Origin: an uncultured Dysgonomonas sp.
GTDB taxonomy: Bacteria > Bacteroidota > Bacteroidia > Bacteroidales > Dysgonomonadaceae
Assembly: GCF_934668725.1 (NCBI RefSeq)
Contig: NZ_CAKUOF010000001.1
Coordinates: 186,001 to 250,000, forward strand
DNA: 64,000 bases
Direction: 5' to 3'
The notes below the pieces were generated by a model. It searched no databases and was not told where the DNA came from. It saw only the letters and a list, made by a program, of their open reading frames with translations. Below are positions 35,535-45,101 of the stretch, one piece after another; within the stretch, counting starts at the first letter, position 1, and each line of letters starts with the position of its first letter. A program made the position numbers and the translations under genes.

Positions 35535-38099
35535 ATGATAGATCAGGAAGATAGAATTATTAGAATTAACATTGAGGACGAAATGAAATCTGCATACATT
35601 GATTATTCAATGTCTGTAATTGTAGGTCGTGCTTTACCCGATGTTAGAGATGGATTTAAACCGGTACACCGCCGTATACTTTTCGGTATGAGCGAGTTAG
35701 GGAACACATCAAATAAGCCTTATAAAAAGTCTGCGAGAATTGTAGGGGAAGTTTTAGGTAAATTCCACCCTCATGGTGACTCGTCCGTATATTTTGCTAT
35801 GGTCCGCATGGCACAAGAGTGGAGTATGCGCTATTTGTTAGTTGACGGTCAAGGTAATATGGGTAGTGTCGATGGTGATTCTCCTGCGGCCATGCGTTAT
35901 ACAGAAGCTCGTCTTAGCAGACTAGCTGAAGAAATGCTGAAAGATATTGATAAAGATACGGTTGACTTTCAACTTAACTTTGATGATACACTAAAAGAAC
36001 CCACTGTTTTACCAACACGTATACCCAATTTATTGATAAACGGAGCTTCGGGTATTGCTGTAGGTATGGCTACTAATATGCCTCCTCACAATATGTCTGA
36101 GGTAATCGATGCAACGGTTGCTTATATTGATAATAAGGAAATAGACATTGATGGATTGATGGAACATGTAAAAGCTCCTGATTTCCCCGGTGGCGGATTT
36201 ATATATGGTTATCAGGGAGTTAAAGATGCATTTGAAACAGGACGTGGACGTGTTATTATGCGTGGGCGTGCTGAAATTGAAATAGATGGAAATCATGAAA
36301 AAATTGTTGTTTCTGAAATTCCTTATCAAGTTAATAAAGCAGAGTTAATCAAGCATATTGCAGATTTAGTTGGAGACAAAAAAATAGATGGCATCAGTAA
36401 TGTCAATGATGAATCAGACCGTTCTGGGATGCGTATTGTAGTCGATATTAAGAGAGATGCCAATGCAAATGTTGTACTAAATAAATTATATAAACTTACA
36501 GCTTTACAAAGTTCTTTCAGTGTTAATAATATTGCACTGGTAAAAGGACGCCCTCAAATGTTGAATTTGAAGGATATGATTTCATTGTTTGTTGAACATA
36601 GACATGAAGTAGTTATTCGTAGAACTAAATACGATTTACAAAAAGCTGAAGAAAGAGCTCACATATTAGAAGGTTTAATTATTGCTTCTGATAATATCGA
36701 TGAAGTAATAGCTATAATACGAGGCTCTAAATCTCCTCAGGAGGCAATTGAAGGATTAATAAATAGATTCAATCTATCTGAAATACAAGCTCGTGCTATT
36801 GTAGAAATGCGTTTACGTCAATTAACCGGTCTAGAACAGGATAAATTGCATAGTGAGTACGCTGAAATACAAAAACTTATTACTTATCTTAACAATATCT
36901 TAAACGATGAAGTACTTTGTATGCAAGTCATTAAAGATGAATTAATTGAGATAAGAGATAAGTATGGAGATGATCGCCGTAGTGAGATTGTTTATTCGGA
37001 TATTGAAATGAATCCGGAAGATTTCTATGCTGATGATGAAATGATTATCACCATATCTCACCTCGGATATATTAAACGTACTCCTTTATCAGAATTTAAA
37101 GCTCAACATAGAGGTGGAGTGGGAGTTAAAGGTTCAGAAACGCGTGATGCAGACTTTGTTGAATATATTTATCCTGCATCTATGCACAACTATATGTTGT
37201 TCTTTACTCAAAAAGGTAGATGCTATTGGTTAAGAGTATTTGACATACCTGAAGGTAGTAAAAACTCTAAAGGAAGAGCTATTCAAAATATGTTGAATAT
37301 CGAAGCAGAAGATAAAGTAAATGCATTTATTAAAATCAAAGGTCTCAATGATACTGAATTTGTAAATAGTCATTTCCTTGTATTTTGTACTAAACAGGGG
37401 GTTATTAAAAAAACTAGTTTAGCTGCCTATTCAAGACCTCGTCAAAATGGTGTAAATGCAATTACAATTCGTGAAGATGACAAGGTTATTGAGGTATTAT
37501 TGACCGACGGAAACAGCGAAATTTTAATTGCTAACCGTAATGGTAGAGCTATTCGTTTCCATGAATCTGATGTTCGTGAAATGGGACGTACAGCAACAGG
37601 TGTACGTGGTATGCGGATAGATGAAGACCCTACTGATGAAGTAATCGGTATGATTGCTATGTCTAAAGACGCTCCTGATGAAACTATAATGGTAGTATCT
37701 GAATTAGGATATGGAAAACGTACCAGACTGAATGATGAAGATGGAGAACCCGTTTATCGTATTACTAGTCGCGGAGGTAAAGGTGTCAAAACTATGAGTA
37801 TCACGGAAAAAACAGGTAAGCTTGTTTCTATCAGTAATGTAACAGATGAAAATGACTTGATGATAATCAATAAATCAGGAATTACAATCCGCGTAAAAGT
37901 TGATAACCTGAGAGTTATGGGACGTGCCACACAAGGAGTAAAACTGATTAACTTAGGTAAACGCAACGATCAGATTGCATCTGTTTGTAAGGTTATGTCT
38001 GAGAAAGATGAAGACATTATTGTCGATGATGAAATAATCTCTGACGAATTAACTAATGAGAACAATATATCTTCGAACGAAGAAAATTCTGCCGAATAA
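35535..38099 (+). CDS. gyrA: DNA gyrase subunit A
   Basis: 854 aa; cuts and rejoins DNA as part of A2B2 gyrase. The N-terminus has SMSVIVGRALPDVRDGFKPV; the catalytic tyrosine is Y122 in AAMRYTEARLSR, the same number as in E. coli. The quinolone pocket reads HPHGDSSVYFAMVRMAQ, so S83 is kept but position 87 is Phe. The C-terminal beta-pinwheel has gyrase-type repeats and the gyrA-box-like HRGGVGVKG, which favours GyrA over ParC. The acidic tail after about residue 820 is common. The previous 227 bp hold the secA terminator and a near-consensus -7 (TAATTTAG near 35450). The TPR gene is 24 bp downstream. Confidence 0.95.
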   Translation: MIDQEDRIIRINIEDEMKSAYIDYSMSVIVGRALPDVRDGFKPVHRRILFGMSELGNTSNKPYKKSARIVGEVLGKFHPHGDSSVYFAMVRMAQEWSMRYLLVDGQGNMGSVDGDSPAAMRYTEARLSRLAEEMLKDIDKDTVDFQLNFDDTLKEPTVLPTRIPNLLINGASGIAVGMATNMPPHNMSEVIDATVAYIDNKEIDIDGLMEHVKAPDFPGGGFIYGYQGVKDAFETGRGRVIMRGRAEIEIDGNHEKIVVSEIPYQVNKAELIKHIADLVGDKKIDGISNVNDESDRSGMRIVVDIKRDANANVVLNKLYKLTALQSSFSVNNIALVKGRPQMLNLKDMISLFVEHRHEVVIRRTKYDLQKAEERAHILEGLIIASDNIDEVIAIIRGSKSPQEAIEGLINRFNLSEIQARAIVEMRLRQLTGLEQDKLHSEYAEIQKLITYLNNILNDEVLCMQVIKDELIEIRDKYGDDRRSEIVYSDIEMNPEDFYADDEMIITISHLGYIKRTPLSEFKAQHRGGVGVKGSETRDADFVEYIYPASMHNYMLFFTQKGRCYWLRVFDIPEGSKNSKGRAIQNMLNIEAEDKVNAFIKIKGLNDTEFVNSHFLVFCTKQGVIKKTSLAAYSRPRQNGVNAITIREDDKVIEVLLTDGNSEILIANRNGRAIRFHESDVREMGRTATGVRGMRIDEDPTDEVIGMIAMSKDAPDETIMVVSELGYGKRTRLNDEDGEPVYRITSRGGKGVKTMSITEKTGKLVSISNVTDENDLMIINKSGITIRVKVDNLRVMGRATQGVKLINLGKRNDQIASVCKVMSEKDEDIIVDDEIISDELTNENNISSNEENSAE

Positions 38100-38123
38100 T
38101 AATTATTAAAACTTTAATAAACG

Positions 38124-39389
38124 ATGAAGAAAGTACTTTTGACAGCAACATTGTGCATGGTAGTAGCACTATCTTTTGCACAAAAAAAGGCAGTAAAAGA
38201 TGCTAAGAGTGAAATGAACTCGAACAATTTTACTGAAGCTCGAGAACTAATCAAGCCTGCACTTACAGATCCGGAAACAGCTAACGATGCTGAGACTTGG
38301 AAAGTAGCAGGAGACATTGAAAACAAAGCCTTTGACACTCAAAGAACTAATCAAATGCTTCAAAAAGAATTTAAAGAAGATGTTATGTATGACGCTCTTT
38401 TAAATTCATATGCTCCTTATATCAAAGCTGACGAACTAGGACAAATACCTGATGAAAAAGGTAAAGTGAAAAATAAATTCAGAAAAGATATAGCAGCAAC
38501 ATTGAAAGCGAATCACCCATTCTTCATTAATGGTGGTGTATATTACAATGATAAACAAGACTATAACAAAGCTTCTATTTTCTTTGAAAAATATTGGGAA
38601 TTGCCTTCATTACAGATATTTGCTGACGACAAAGACAAAATAAATACTAGTGATAGTACATTTCAAACAATTAAGTATTATGCTGTTATAACAGCTATAC
38701 AAGCTAGAGATGATCAAAGAGCAATCCAATTACTTAATAAAATACTTTCAGAGCCATTTACTCCTAATAGTACTTACAAAGAAAGTGATGTGTATGAGCT
38801 TTTAGCTAGCGAGTATGAAAATACTAAAGACAGCGTAAACTTTGTAAAAACATTGGAGTTAGCAGCAGCTAAATTTCCTGAAAATAAATACTTTGTTCCA
38901 AATTTGATAAATCAATATATCAAAGCTGGTAAATCAGAACAAGCTATTGCATATTTAGATAAAGCTATTGCAAATAATCCTGAAGGTGCATGTGATATGT
39001 ATAGTGTAAAAGCTTCATTATTTGCTGAGAAGAAAGACTTTACTACTGCAGATGCTACTTATCAAACAGCTTTAAGTAAAGATGCTGCTTGTGAAAGAGC
39101 TTTAGAAGGTTTGGCTGTTTCGTATATTGTTCAGGCACAAAACTTGAAAGAAGAAGCAGGTAATGTTTCTTCAGCAAAAGAGAGAGCTGAGCTTGACGAT
39201 AAGGCTAAAGATTTATATAACAAAGCATTTCCTTTATTGGAGAAATATAAATCATTGCTAGAAGGCCGCAAAGCTGACGAACAAGAAGTCAAGTCTATGT
39301 TAGTAAAACTACAAAATGTTTACTACAATCTAAATATGGAGAAAGAATACGAAGCTGTAAGTGCTGAACTTGAGAAATATAAATATTAA
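38124..39389 (+). CDS. Exported tetratricopeptide-repeat protein
   Basis: 421 aa with a signal peptide (about 1-20, VLLTATLCMVVALSFAQKK). TPR-like helical repeats fill the mature part, with an N-terminal repeat region (AKSEMNSNNFTEARELIKPAL), and clear units around KSEQAIAYLDKAIANNPEG and KKDFTTADATYQTALSKDAACERALEGLAV. It should be a periplasmic scaffold for protein-protein contacts. Similar proteins follow gyrA in other Bacteroidetes as I recall, but no partner is known. It is 24 bp after gyrA and ends at a terminator, so the two are probably an operon. Confidence 0.83.
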   Translation: MKKVLLTATLCMVVALSFAQKKAVKDAKSEMNSNNFTEARELIKPALTDPETANDAETWKVAGDIENKAFDTQRTNQMLQKEFKEDVMYDALLNSYAPYIKADELGQIPDEKGKVKNKFRKDIAATLKANHPFFINGGVYYNDKQDYNKASIFFEKYWELPSLQIFADDKDKINTSDSTFQTIKYYAVITAIQARDDQRAIQLLNKILSEPFTPNSTYKESDVYELLASEYENTKDSVNFVKTLELAAAKFPENKYFVPNLINQYIKAGKSEQAIAYLDKAIANNPEGACDMYSVKASLFAEKKDFTTADATYQTALSKDAACERALEGLAVSYIVQAQNLKEEAGNVSSAKERAELDDKAKDLYNKAFPLLEKYKSLLEGRKADEQEVKSMLVKLQNVYYNLNMEKEYEAVSAELEKYKY

Positions 39390-39411
39390 GTTTTAAGTTA
39401 GAGCTTAATAC

Positions 39412-39455
39412 AATAAGAGGTTATCATTTATTTGATAGCCTCTTATTATTTATTT
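39412..39455 (+). terminator. Terminator after the TPR gene
   Basis: AATAAGAGGTTATCA pairs with TGATAGCCTCTTATT (one G-U), loop 6 nt, T-rich tail. Confidence 0.75.
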
Positions 39456-39747
39456 ATGGAAACAATTAATTCTAATAATAAAACGTATTTATCAATGAAA
39501 AAGGTCTTCACATTAGAATATCCTAAATGTTACATAATTACCATTATGTTTAATTATAGTTTTTGATGTTATACAGAAAAAAGAGAAATGACATTTACAA
39601 CATTAAGTTAACTAAATATTTATATTAAAGAATATACCCTATCAATACAGACTTAGAAACAATCTATATAAATAACAGAGCGGATTTGAAACAAATATCA
39701 TTTAGATTTGTTTTATTTGTATATGCTTAATTTAAAATGATCAGTTT
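39456..39747. other. Spacer upstream of the superoxide dismutase gene
   Basis: No gene seen. Its only structured parts are near the right end: the inverted repeat 39689-39713 and a -7 element at 39703-39710. The rest is ordinary AT-rich sequence. Confidence 0.5.
39689..39713. promoter_or_regulatory. Inverted repeat overlapping the sod promoter
   Basis: AAACAAAT (39689-39696), 9-bp gap, ATTTGTTT (39706-39713), overlapping TAGATTTG (39703-39710), a -7 match 38 bp before the ATG at 39748. It could be an operator of an oxidative-stress or metal regulator; the protein is unknown. Confidence 0.5.
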
Positions 39748-40428
39748 ATGACCACGATTATATCTTACTTCTTAATGACTTTGCTAAGTTTAAACTTAAA
39801 CATAGAAGATCAAACAAATAATAATAACGATAATAAAAGTATAAAAGCTATGAAATTTGAAATGCCTAAGTTGCCATATGCAACAAATGCCTTAGAGCCA
39901 GTTATCAGTCAACAAACTGTAGAACTACATTATGGTAAACATCTTCAAACGTATGTAAATAATCTGAATAATTTAGTACCGGGAACTAAATTCGAGAATT
40001 CAGACCTAATTACGATCATTAAAGAAAGTGATGGTCCTATATTCAACAATGCTGGTCAGATTTTAAATCATGATCTTTACTTTGCATCATTTACAAGCCC
40101 AGTTAAAGGAGGTGCTCCAAAAGGAAAATTAGCGGAAGCAATCGATGCTCAGTTTGGTTCATTTGAGAACTTCCAAAAAGAATTTAATACAGCAGGTGCT
40201 GCTCTATTTGGTTCAGGTTGGGTTTGGCTAGCTAAAGATGCTAATGGCAAATTATCAATCGAAAAAGAACCTAATGGTAGTAATCCAGTAGTAAAAAGTT
40301 TAACTCCAATCTTAGGTATTGATGTATGGGAACATGCTTATTATCTGGATTATCAAAATCGTCGTGCTGACCACTTAGCTGAAGTTTGGAAAATTATCAA
40401 TTGGGATGTTGTTAGTGCACGTTACTAA
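39748..40428 (+). CDS. sodB: Fe/Mn superoxide dismutase, possible N-terminal extension
   Basis: Converts superoxide to H2O2 and O2. The core starts at MKFEMPKLPYATNALEPVIS (ATG 39850, about 192 aa), the usual Bacteroidetes start. Metal ligands are the His in TVELHYGKH, the His in LNHDLYFASF, and Asp/His in DVWEHAYYLDYQNRR. Iron or manganese cannot be told apart; relatives in Bacteroidetes are cambialistic. The frame remains open for 34 more codons upstream to ATG 39748, with a hydrophobic TIISYFLMTLLSLNL and an Asn-rich linker, which could be an export signal. I give the longer form because a promoter fits it, but the shorter form may be the main product. Confidence 0.8.
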   Translation: MTTIISYFLMTLLSLNLNIEDQTNNNNDNKSIKAMKFEMPKLPYATNALEPVISQQTVELHYGKHLQTYVNNLNNLVPGTKFENSDLITIIKESDGPIFNNAGQILNHDLYFASFTSPVKGGAPKGKLAEAIDAQFGSFENFQKEFNTAGAALFGSGWVWLAKDANGKLSIEKEPNGSNPVVKSLTPILGIDVWEHAYYLDYQNRRADHLAEVWKIINWDVVSARY

Positions 40429-40448
40429 TTATAAATCAACAGCATATC

Positions 40449-40486
40449 AAAAAGAAAGCTCCTAAATATAGGAGCTTTCTTTTTAT
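40449..40486 (+). terminator. Terminator after sod
   Basis: AAAAAGAAAGCTCCTA with TAGGAGCTTTCTTTTT, loop AATA, 20 bp after the stop. Confidence 0.87.
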
Positions 40487-40552
40487 TGTCCCCTATCCTA
40501 TTCCCTCTATCATATTTAACATAAACTTATCTGTTTTATATCTTTTCTTTTA

Positions 40553-40560
40553 TATCTTTG
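40553..40560 (+). promoter_or_regulatory. -7 element of the thiamine operon
   Basis: TATCTTTG just upstream of the riboswitch; transcription would start about 40566, at the 5' base of the aptamer. Confidence 0.6.
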
Positions 40561-40565
40561 CCTCT

Positions 40566-40643
40566 TGATCTAGGGGTGCCCACAAGGCTGAGATTATACC
40601 CGTATAACCTGATCCGGATAATGCCGGCGGAGGGAAATAGATA
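40566..40643 (+). promoter_or_regulatory. TPP riboswitch (THI element)
   Basis: The conserved aptamer parts are clear: GGGGTGCC, then GGCTGAGAT, ACCCGTATAACCTGATCCGG, ATAATGCCGGCG and AGGGA. The P1 helix is ATCTA (40568-40572) with TAGAT (40638-40642). It precedes the thiamine receptor gene by about 120 nt. A possible expression platform is GGGAAATAG (40632-40640) with CTATCCC (40692-40698) before a T-run, which would act as a terminator that competes with P1. The switching direction is not settled by the sequence. Confidence 0.93.
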
Positions 40644-40762
40644 TGCTTTTAGCGCGCACTGCATACTACTTCAAAATAAAGGTACACTCTCCTATCCCCT
40701 TTTTTATTTAACAAATTAGATAAAATAGCTCTGCTTTTTTATCGTTAATCATTATTATTTAA

Positions 40763-42976
40763 ATGAAAAAGGAAATAATATCTCTTACAGCTTTTCTCTC
40801 TAGTATTTCTATCTTTTCAGAAGAAATACCTGACAGTCTAAAACAAGTGAATCTCAGCGAGGTTATTGTATCAGCAACACGAGTTAGTGGACGTGCTCCA
40901 ATTGCATTTTCAAATATGAGTGCTGTACAAATTAAAGAAAATAATGCAGCAAGGAATATTCCTTATATTCTAGAAACCATGCCTTCGGTAGTTGCTTTTT
41001 CCGAAGATGGTTCCGGTGTAGGTAATACTTCGTTGCGGATAAGAGGAACAGATGCTACCCGTATTAATGTTACCTTAAATGGTATGCCATTAAATAACCC
41101 TGAAAGTCAGGAAGTATACTGGGTAAATATCCCTGACATATCCAATTCTCTGCAAAGTATCCAAGTTCAACGAGGCGTTGGCTCATCAACCAATGGCTCC
41201 GCTGCATTTGGAGCTAGTATATCATTAAAAAGTCAAGGAGCAAAACCTGAAGCATACGGTGAAGCTTCAACAGCTATTGGAAGTTATAATACTTTTACTT
41301 CTACTATTGCAGCAGGAAGCGGGATTTTAAAGAATGGGCTTTCTCTTGATGCCAGATATTCTCGTGTAACAGGAGATGGATATATAAGAAACGGTAGTGT
41401 AAACCATAGATCTGCGTATGCTTCATTATCTTATTATAATGATAATCAGTTATTTAAACTGAGTTATATCAATGGTATTCAGCATACAGGAATAACATGG
41501 GAAGGTATTAGCCCTGAACAGATGAAGATTGATCGCAGATATAATCCGGCAGGTCAATTCTATGACAGCGCGGGCAATGTACATTATTATGATAACGAAA
41601 CTGATAATTATTATTCCAATATAGTACAATTCACATACTCAAATGTTTTGTCAGAACAATTGTCTCTAAACATTGGATTGAATTATAATCATGGATATGG
41701 ATATTATGAGAATTATAAAATGAATCAAAAATTTAAAAAGTTCGGTTTAACTCCTCAATTAGTAAACGATTCATTATATAAATCTTCAGATATTATCAGA
41801 CGTAAATTAATGAAGAATAACTTTTACACCGGAAACATCACTATAAACTATATTACAGACCAATTAAATATTATTGGAGGGATTATGGCGTCTTCTTATG
41901 CTGGAGATCACTATGGCGAACTTAAATGGGTTAAACTCAATCAAAATATACCGTCTAATTACGAATGGTATATGAACGATGCAAATAAAAAAGAATTAAA
42001 TATATTCACCAAAGGCACTTACAGAGTTACAGACGCATTCTCTATTTTTGGAGATCTTCAATATCGCTATGTCGATTACAGAATGAAAGGTATTGATGAT
42101 GATTTAGAAGATATAACGAACAATAATTACTTCAGTTTCTTTAATCCCAAAGGAGGTGTTTCTTATACCCTCGATGCTAAAAACGATATTTATGCTTCTC
42201 TTTCTTTTGCTCATCGTGAACCTCTTCGCACCGATATAAAGGAATCATACAAGGGAGGCGGTCACCAACGTATTAAACCAGAACAGATGCTTGATTATGA
42301 GTTAGGTTATAGATACGCTTCAAAAGAGGCTTCCTTCAATGCAAATATCTATTATATGAAATACAAGGACCAGATGGTGCAAACTGGAAAACTAAATGAC
42401 GTAGGTTATAAGTTGATGGAAAATGTACCCGACAGCTATCGTTTAGGATTAGAACTTATTGGTGCATACCAGTTTACAAAATGGATACGAATGGATGCAA
42501 ATATTACTATAAGCAGAAATAAAATAAAGGATTACACGGCTTATTTTGATTTATATGACAATCAAACAGATTATAATTTTGTTGGTCAAACCACAGAACA
42601 CTTTAAATCAACCGACATTTCATTCTCTCCTAATGCTATAAGCAGTGGTACTGTAACTGTTACACCCTATAGAACTCTTACATTAGCACTCATTGGAAAA
42701 TATGTAGGAAAACAATATTATGACAATACTTCTAACTCTGAAAATCAATTAACTGATTATTTTGTGAGTAATTTTGCAGCAAGTTATACATTTAAAACCC
42801 CAAAAATAGGAGAAATTAATCTTCAGTTTTTCGTCAATAATATTTTAAATAAAGAATATGTAGCTAATGCTTGGGTATCAACCGATAAATTTAAAGATAA
42901 TACACAGTTGGTATACACCGGGTTATTTCCACAAGCAACACGTAATATAATGGCGAAATTGGGTATCAGATTCTAA
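40763..42976 (+). CDS. TonB-dependent thiamine receptor (OMR1-like)
   Basis: 737 aa with a signal peptide (about 1-18, ITSLTAFLSS-type hydrophobic core). The TonB box and plug are visible (LSEVIVSATRVSGRAP, LRIRGTDATRINVTLNGMPLNNPESQ, IQVQRGVGSSTNGSAAFGASI), followed by a 22-strand-type barrel ending in IMAKLGIRF. The TPP riboswitch in front and the pnuT and thiamine pyrophosphokinase genes behind match the Bacteroidetes omr1-pnuT-tnr3 thiamine operon, so thiamine or a derivative is the likely ligand. It would bring the vitamin across the outer membrane. Confidence 0.9.
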   Translation: MKKEIISLTAFLSSISIFSEEIPDSLKQVNLSEVIVSATRVSGRAPIAFSNMSAVQIKENNAARNIPYILETMPSVVAFSEDGSGVGNTSLRIRGTDATRINVTLNGMPLNNPESQEVYWVNIPDISNSLQSIQVQRGVGSSTNGSAAFGASISLKSQGAKPEAYGEASTAIGSYNTFTSTIAAGSGILKNGLSLDARYSRVTGDGYIRNGSVNHRSAYASLSYYNDNQLFKLSYINGIQHTGITWEGISPEQMKIDRRYNPAGQFYDSAGNVHYYDNETDNYYSNIVQFTYSNVLSEQLSLNIGLNYNHGYGYYENYKMNQKFKKFGLTPQLVNDSLYKSSDIIRRKLMKNNFYTGNITINYITDQLNIIGGIMASSYAGDHYGELKWVKLNQNIPSNYEWYMNDANKKELNIFTKGTYRVTDAFSIFGDLQYRYVDYRMKGIDDDLEDITNNNYFSFFNPKGGVSYTLDAKNDIYASLSFAHREPLRTDIKESYKGGGHQRIKPEQMLDYELGYRYASKEASFNANIYYMKYKDQMVQTGKLNDVGYKLMENVPDSYRLGLELIGAYQFTKWIRMDANITISRNKIKDYTAYFDLYDNQTDYNFVGQTTEHFKSTDISFSPNAISSGTVTVTPYRTLTLALIGKYVGKQYYDNTSNSENQLTDYFVSNFAASYTFKTPKIGEINLQFFVNNILNKEYVANAWVSTDKFKDNTQLVYTGLFPQATRNIMAKLGIRF

Positions 42977-42984
42977 TAAAACAG

Positions 42985-43590
42985 ATGGAAACAATAGTGA
43001 ATTTCATTGAAATAAATTGGGTAGAGATTGTAGGAGCCATTTTCGGGCTCTTATATCTCTATTATGAATATAAAGCTGATCTCAGAATGTGGCCGGCAGG
43101 TATTATTATGTCATCATTCTATACCTTTGTATTTATTCACGCTACCTTTTATGCTTTTGCTTGCATAAATATATACTATATATTAGCCGGAATATATGGA
43201 TGGATAAAGTGGTATAACCCTACTCAAATAAATTTAGACGAAAATACAGGTATTGGCTTAAGCAAGACCCCTACCCGACTTTTTTTACCTCTAGTAGCAG
43301 TATCTATTGTAATCTTTGGCATAATTGTATTTATTTTGCAACGATATACTGATAGTCAAGTTGTATATGGAGATAGCTTCGTTACAACAATTAGCATTGT
43401 GGCTATGTGGATGCTGGCACAGAAATATATTGAACAATGGTTATTACTCATTGTTATTAACATCGTATCTGTTTTTTTATACTTATATCAAGACTTATAT
43501 CCAACATCTATTATGTATCTTATATACAGTACAGTATCTGTATTTGGATATATAAAATGGAGAAAAATGGCAACCTCAATAAATAAATGA
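42985..43590 (+). CDS. pnuT: Thiamine transporter PnuT (PnuC family)
   Basis: 201 aa with seven or eight membrane segments and the PnuC-family signatures IYYILAGIYGWIKW and a C-terminal VFGYIKWRKM. PnuC proteins import nicotinamide riboside by facilitated diffusion; the PnuT subgroup imports thiamine, which is then trapped by phosphorylation. The subgroup call rests on the riboswitch operon. It starts 8 bp after the receptor gene and overlaps the kinase start by 4 bp (ATGA). Confidence 0.9.
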   Translation: METIVNFIEINWVEIVGAIFGLLYLYYEYKADLRMWPAGIIMSSFYTFVFIHATFYAFACINIYYILAGIYGWIKWYNPTQINLDENTGIGLSKTPTRLFLPLVAVSIVIFGIIVFILQRYTDSQVVYGDSFVTTISIVAMWMLAQKYIEQWLLLIVINIVSVFLYLYQDLYPTSIMYLIYSTVSVFGYIKWRKMATSINK

Positions 43591-44231
43591 AGATATTTAA
43601 ATACCCTACCGTAGAAACTAGAACAGAAGCTGTAATACTAGCTAATGGAGAGTTTCCGACTCATGAAATAGCTCTGTCTATCTTAAACAATAATAACTAT
43701 ATAGTTTGCTGTGATGGAGCTATAAACACCCTATCTCTTACGCAAATTAAACCACAAGCTATTGTAGGTGATTGTGATTCATTATCCGATGAAAATAAAC
43801 TAACATACCAAGACCTTATTATTCAGATAAAAGAACAAGAAACGAACGATCTGACAAAATCAGTACAATATTGTATCGAACAAGGTAAAAAGAATTTAAT
43901 AATTCTCGGAGGTACAGGTAAAAGAGAAGACCATTCTATTGCAAATATTGGTTTATTAGCCGATTATATAGAATATATTGATGACATATGTATGATCACA
44001 AACCACGGTGTATTTAATGCCATTAATAGTTTTAGTGTTTTTGAAGCATATCCGGGACAACAGATATCATTATTCAGCATTTCACCTTGTGAAGTAACAA
44101 CCGATAAATTAAAGTATCCGATACAAAACAGGATCTTTACTAATTGGTGGCAAGCCACACTAAATGAGGCAGAATCGGACACATTTACAATAGAAACCAC
44201 CGGTCGTTTGATTGTATTCAGATCTTTCTGA
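43587..44231 (+). CDS. tnr3: Thiamine pyrophosphokinase
   Basis: 214 aa; transfers pyrophosphate from ATP to thiamine, giving TPP and trapping the vitamin in the cell. The catalytic domain has CCDGAINTLS, AIVGDCDSLSDENK and a thiamine-binding C-terminal part with LKYPIQNRIF and a Trp pair TNWWQATLNEAES. Start ATG overlaps the pnuT stop by 4 bp. It completes the TPP-controlled operon, whose product is the riboswitch ligand, closing a feedback loop. Confidence 0.92.
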   Translation: MKIFKYPTVETRTEAVILANGEFPTHEIALSILNNNNYIVCCDGAINTLSLTQIKPQAIVGDCDSLSDENKLTYQDLIIQIKEQETNDLTKSVQYCIEQGKKNLIILGGTGKREDHSIANIGLLADYIEYIDDICMITNHGVFNAINSFSVFEAYPGQQISLFSISPCEVTTDKLKYPIQNRIFTNWWQATLNEAESDTFTIETTGRLIVFRSF

Positions 44232-44333
44232 TATAGCTATTCACTACAATATTAGCCACTTTGATTAATTCATAAAGCATAATATAACTGTATTTTAGCC
44301 TTCGATACTGTTTTATTAACGATAAAAAAGCAA

Positions 44334-44341
44334 TACCTTTG
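44334..44341 (+). promoter_or_regulatory. -7 element before the DedA gene
   Basis: TACCTTTG, 40 bp before the ATG at 44381. Confidence 0.5.
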
Positions 44342-44380
44342 TTCCACATTAATATTGATGTTGTTTATACTGCTTAATCA

Positions 44381-45040
44381 ATGGAATTTATACACTTTAT
44401 TATCGATTTTATCCTTCACATCGACAGACACTTATTAGAACTAGTTGAAAATTATGGCGTATGGGTATATGCTATTCTTTTTTTAATCATCTTTTGTGAG
44501 ACGGGATTAGTAGTAACTCCTTTTTTACCAGGAGATTCTCTTCTTTTTGTAGCCGGCGCATTAGCAGCATCCAATGTTACGGGTGATTTTAATATTATCA
44601 TATTAAATATCATACTCATCACTGCCGCTATATTAGGAGATGGAGTAAATTATACGATAGGTCGTTTCTTTGGGGAAAAGCTCTTTAGCAATCCCGATTC
44701 TAAAATATTTAAGCAAAGCTATCTGGAAAAAACTCACCAATTCTACGAAAAGCATGGAGGCAAAACTATAATCCTGGCACGCTTTGTACCAATTGTACGT
44801 ACTTTCGCTCCATTTGTAGCAGGAATGGGACATATGGGCTATAAACATTTTGCAGCTTTTAATGTTATAGGAGGTGTTATATGGGTTGTGTTATTTACTC
44901 TTTTAGGTTATTTCGTAGGTACTATCGAATGGGTGCAGCAAAATCTTAAATTGCTAATGGTAGCTATCATATTTTTATCTATCGTACCCGCTATTGTTGA
45001 AGTAATAAGAGAAAGAGCCAAAAGTAAGAAAGAAGCTTAA
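44381..45040 (+). CDS. DedA family membrane protein
   Basis: 219 aa, the SNARE-associated/VTT domain family. Seen are the re-entrant segment ETGLVVTPFLPGDSLLFVAGALA, then GDGVNYTIGRFFGEKLF and the basic motif KHGGKTIILARFVPIVRTFAPFVAGMG, plus several membrane helices. DedA proteins are undecaprenyl-phosphate or phospholipid flippases and support envelope integrity and proton motive force. It is 62 bp before the NADH dehydrogenase gene, with which it may be co-transcribed. Confidence 0.9.
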   Translation: MEFIHFIIDFILHIDRHLLELVENYGVWVYAILFLIIFCETGLVVTPFLPGDSLLFVAGALAASNVTGDFNIIILNIILITAAILGDGVNYTIGRFFGEKLFSNPDSKIFKQSYLEKTHQFYEKHGGKTIILARFVPIVRTFAPFVAGMGHMGYKHFAAFNVIGGVIWVVLFTLLGYFVGTIEWVQQNLKLLMVAIIFLSIVPAIVEVIRERAKSKKEA

Positions 45041-45101
45041 TAAGCATTAATATGACTCATTTATTATAAATAGTATATACTCACTCTTAACTATAAAATA
45101 A

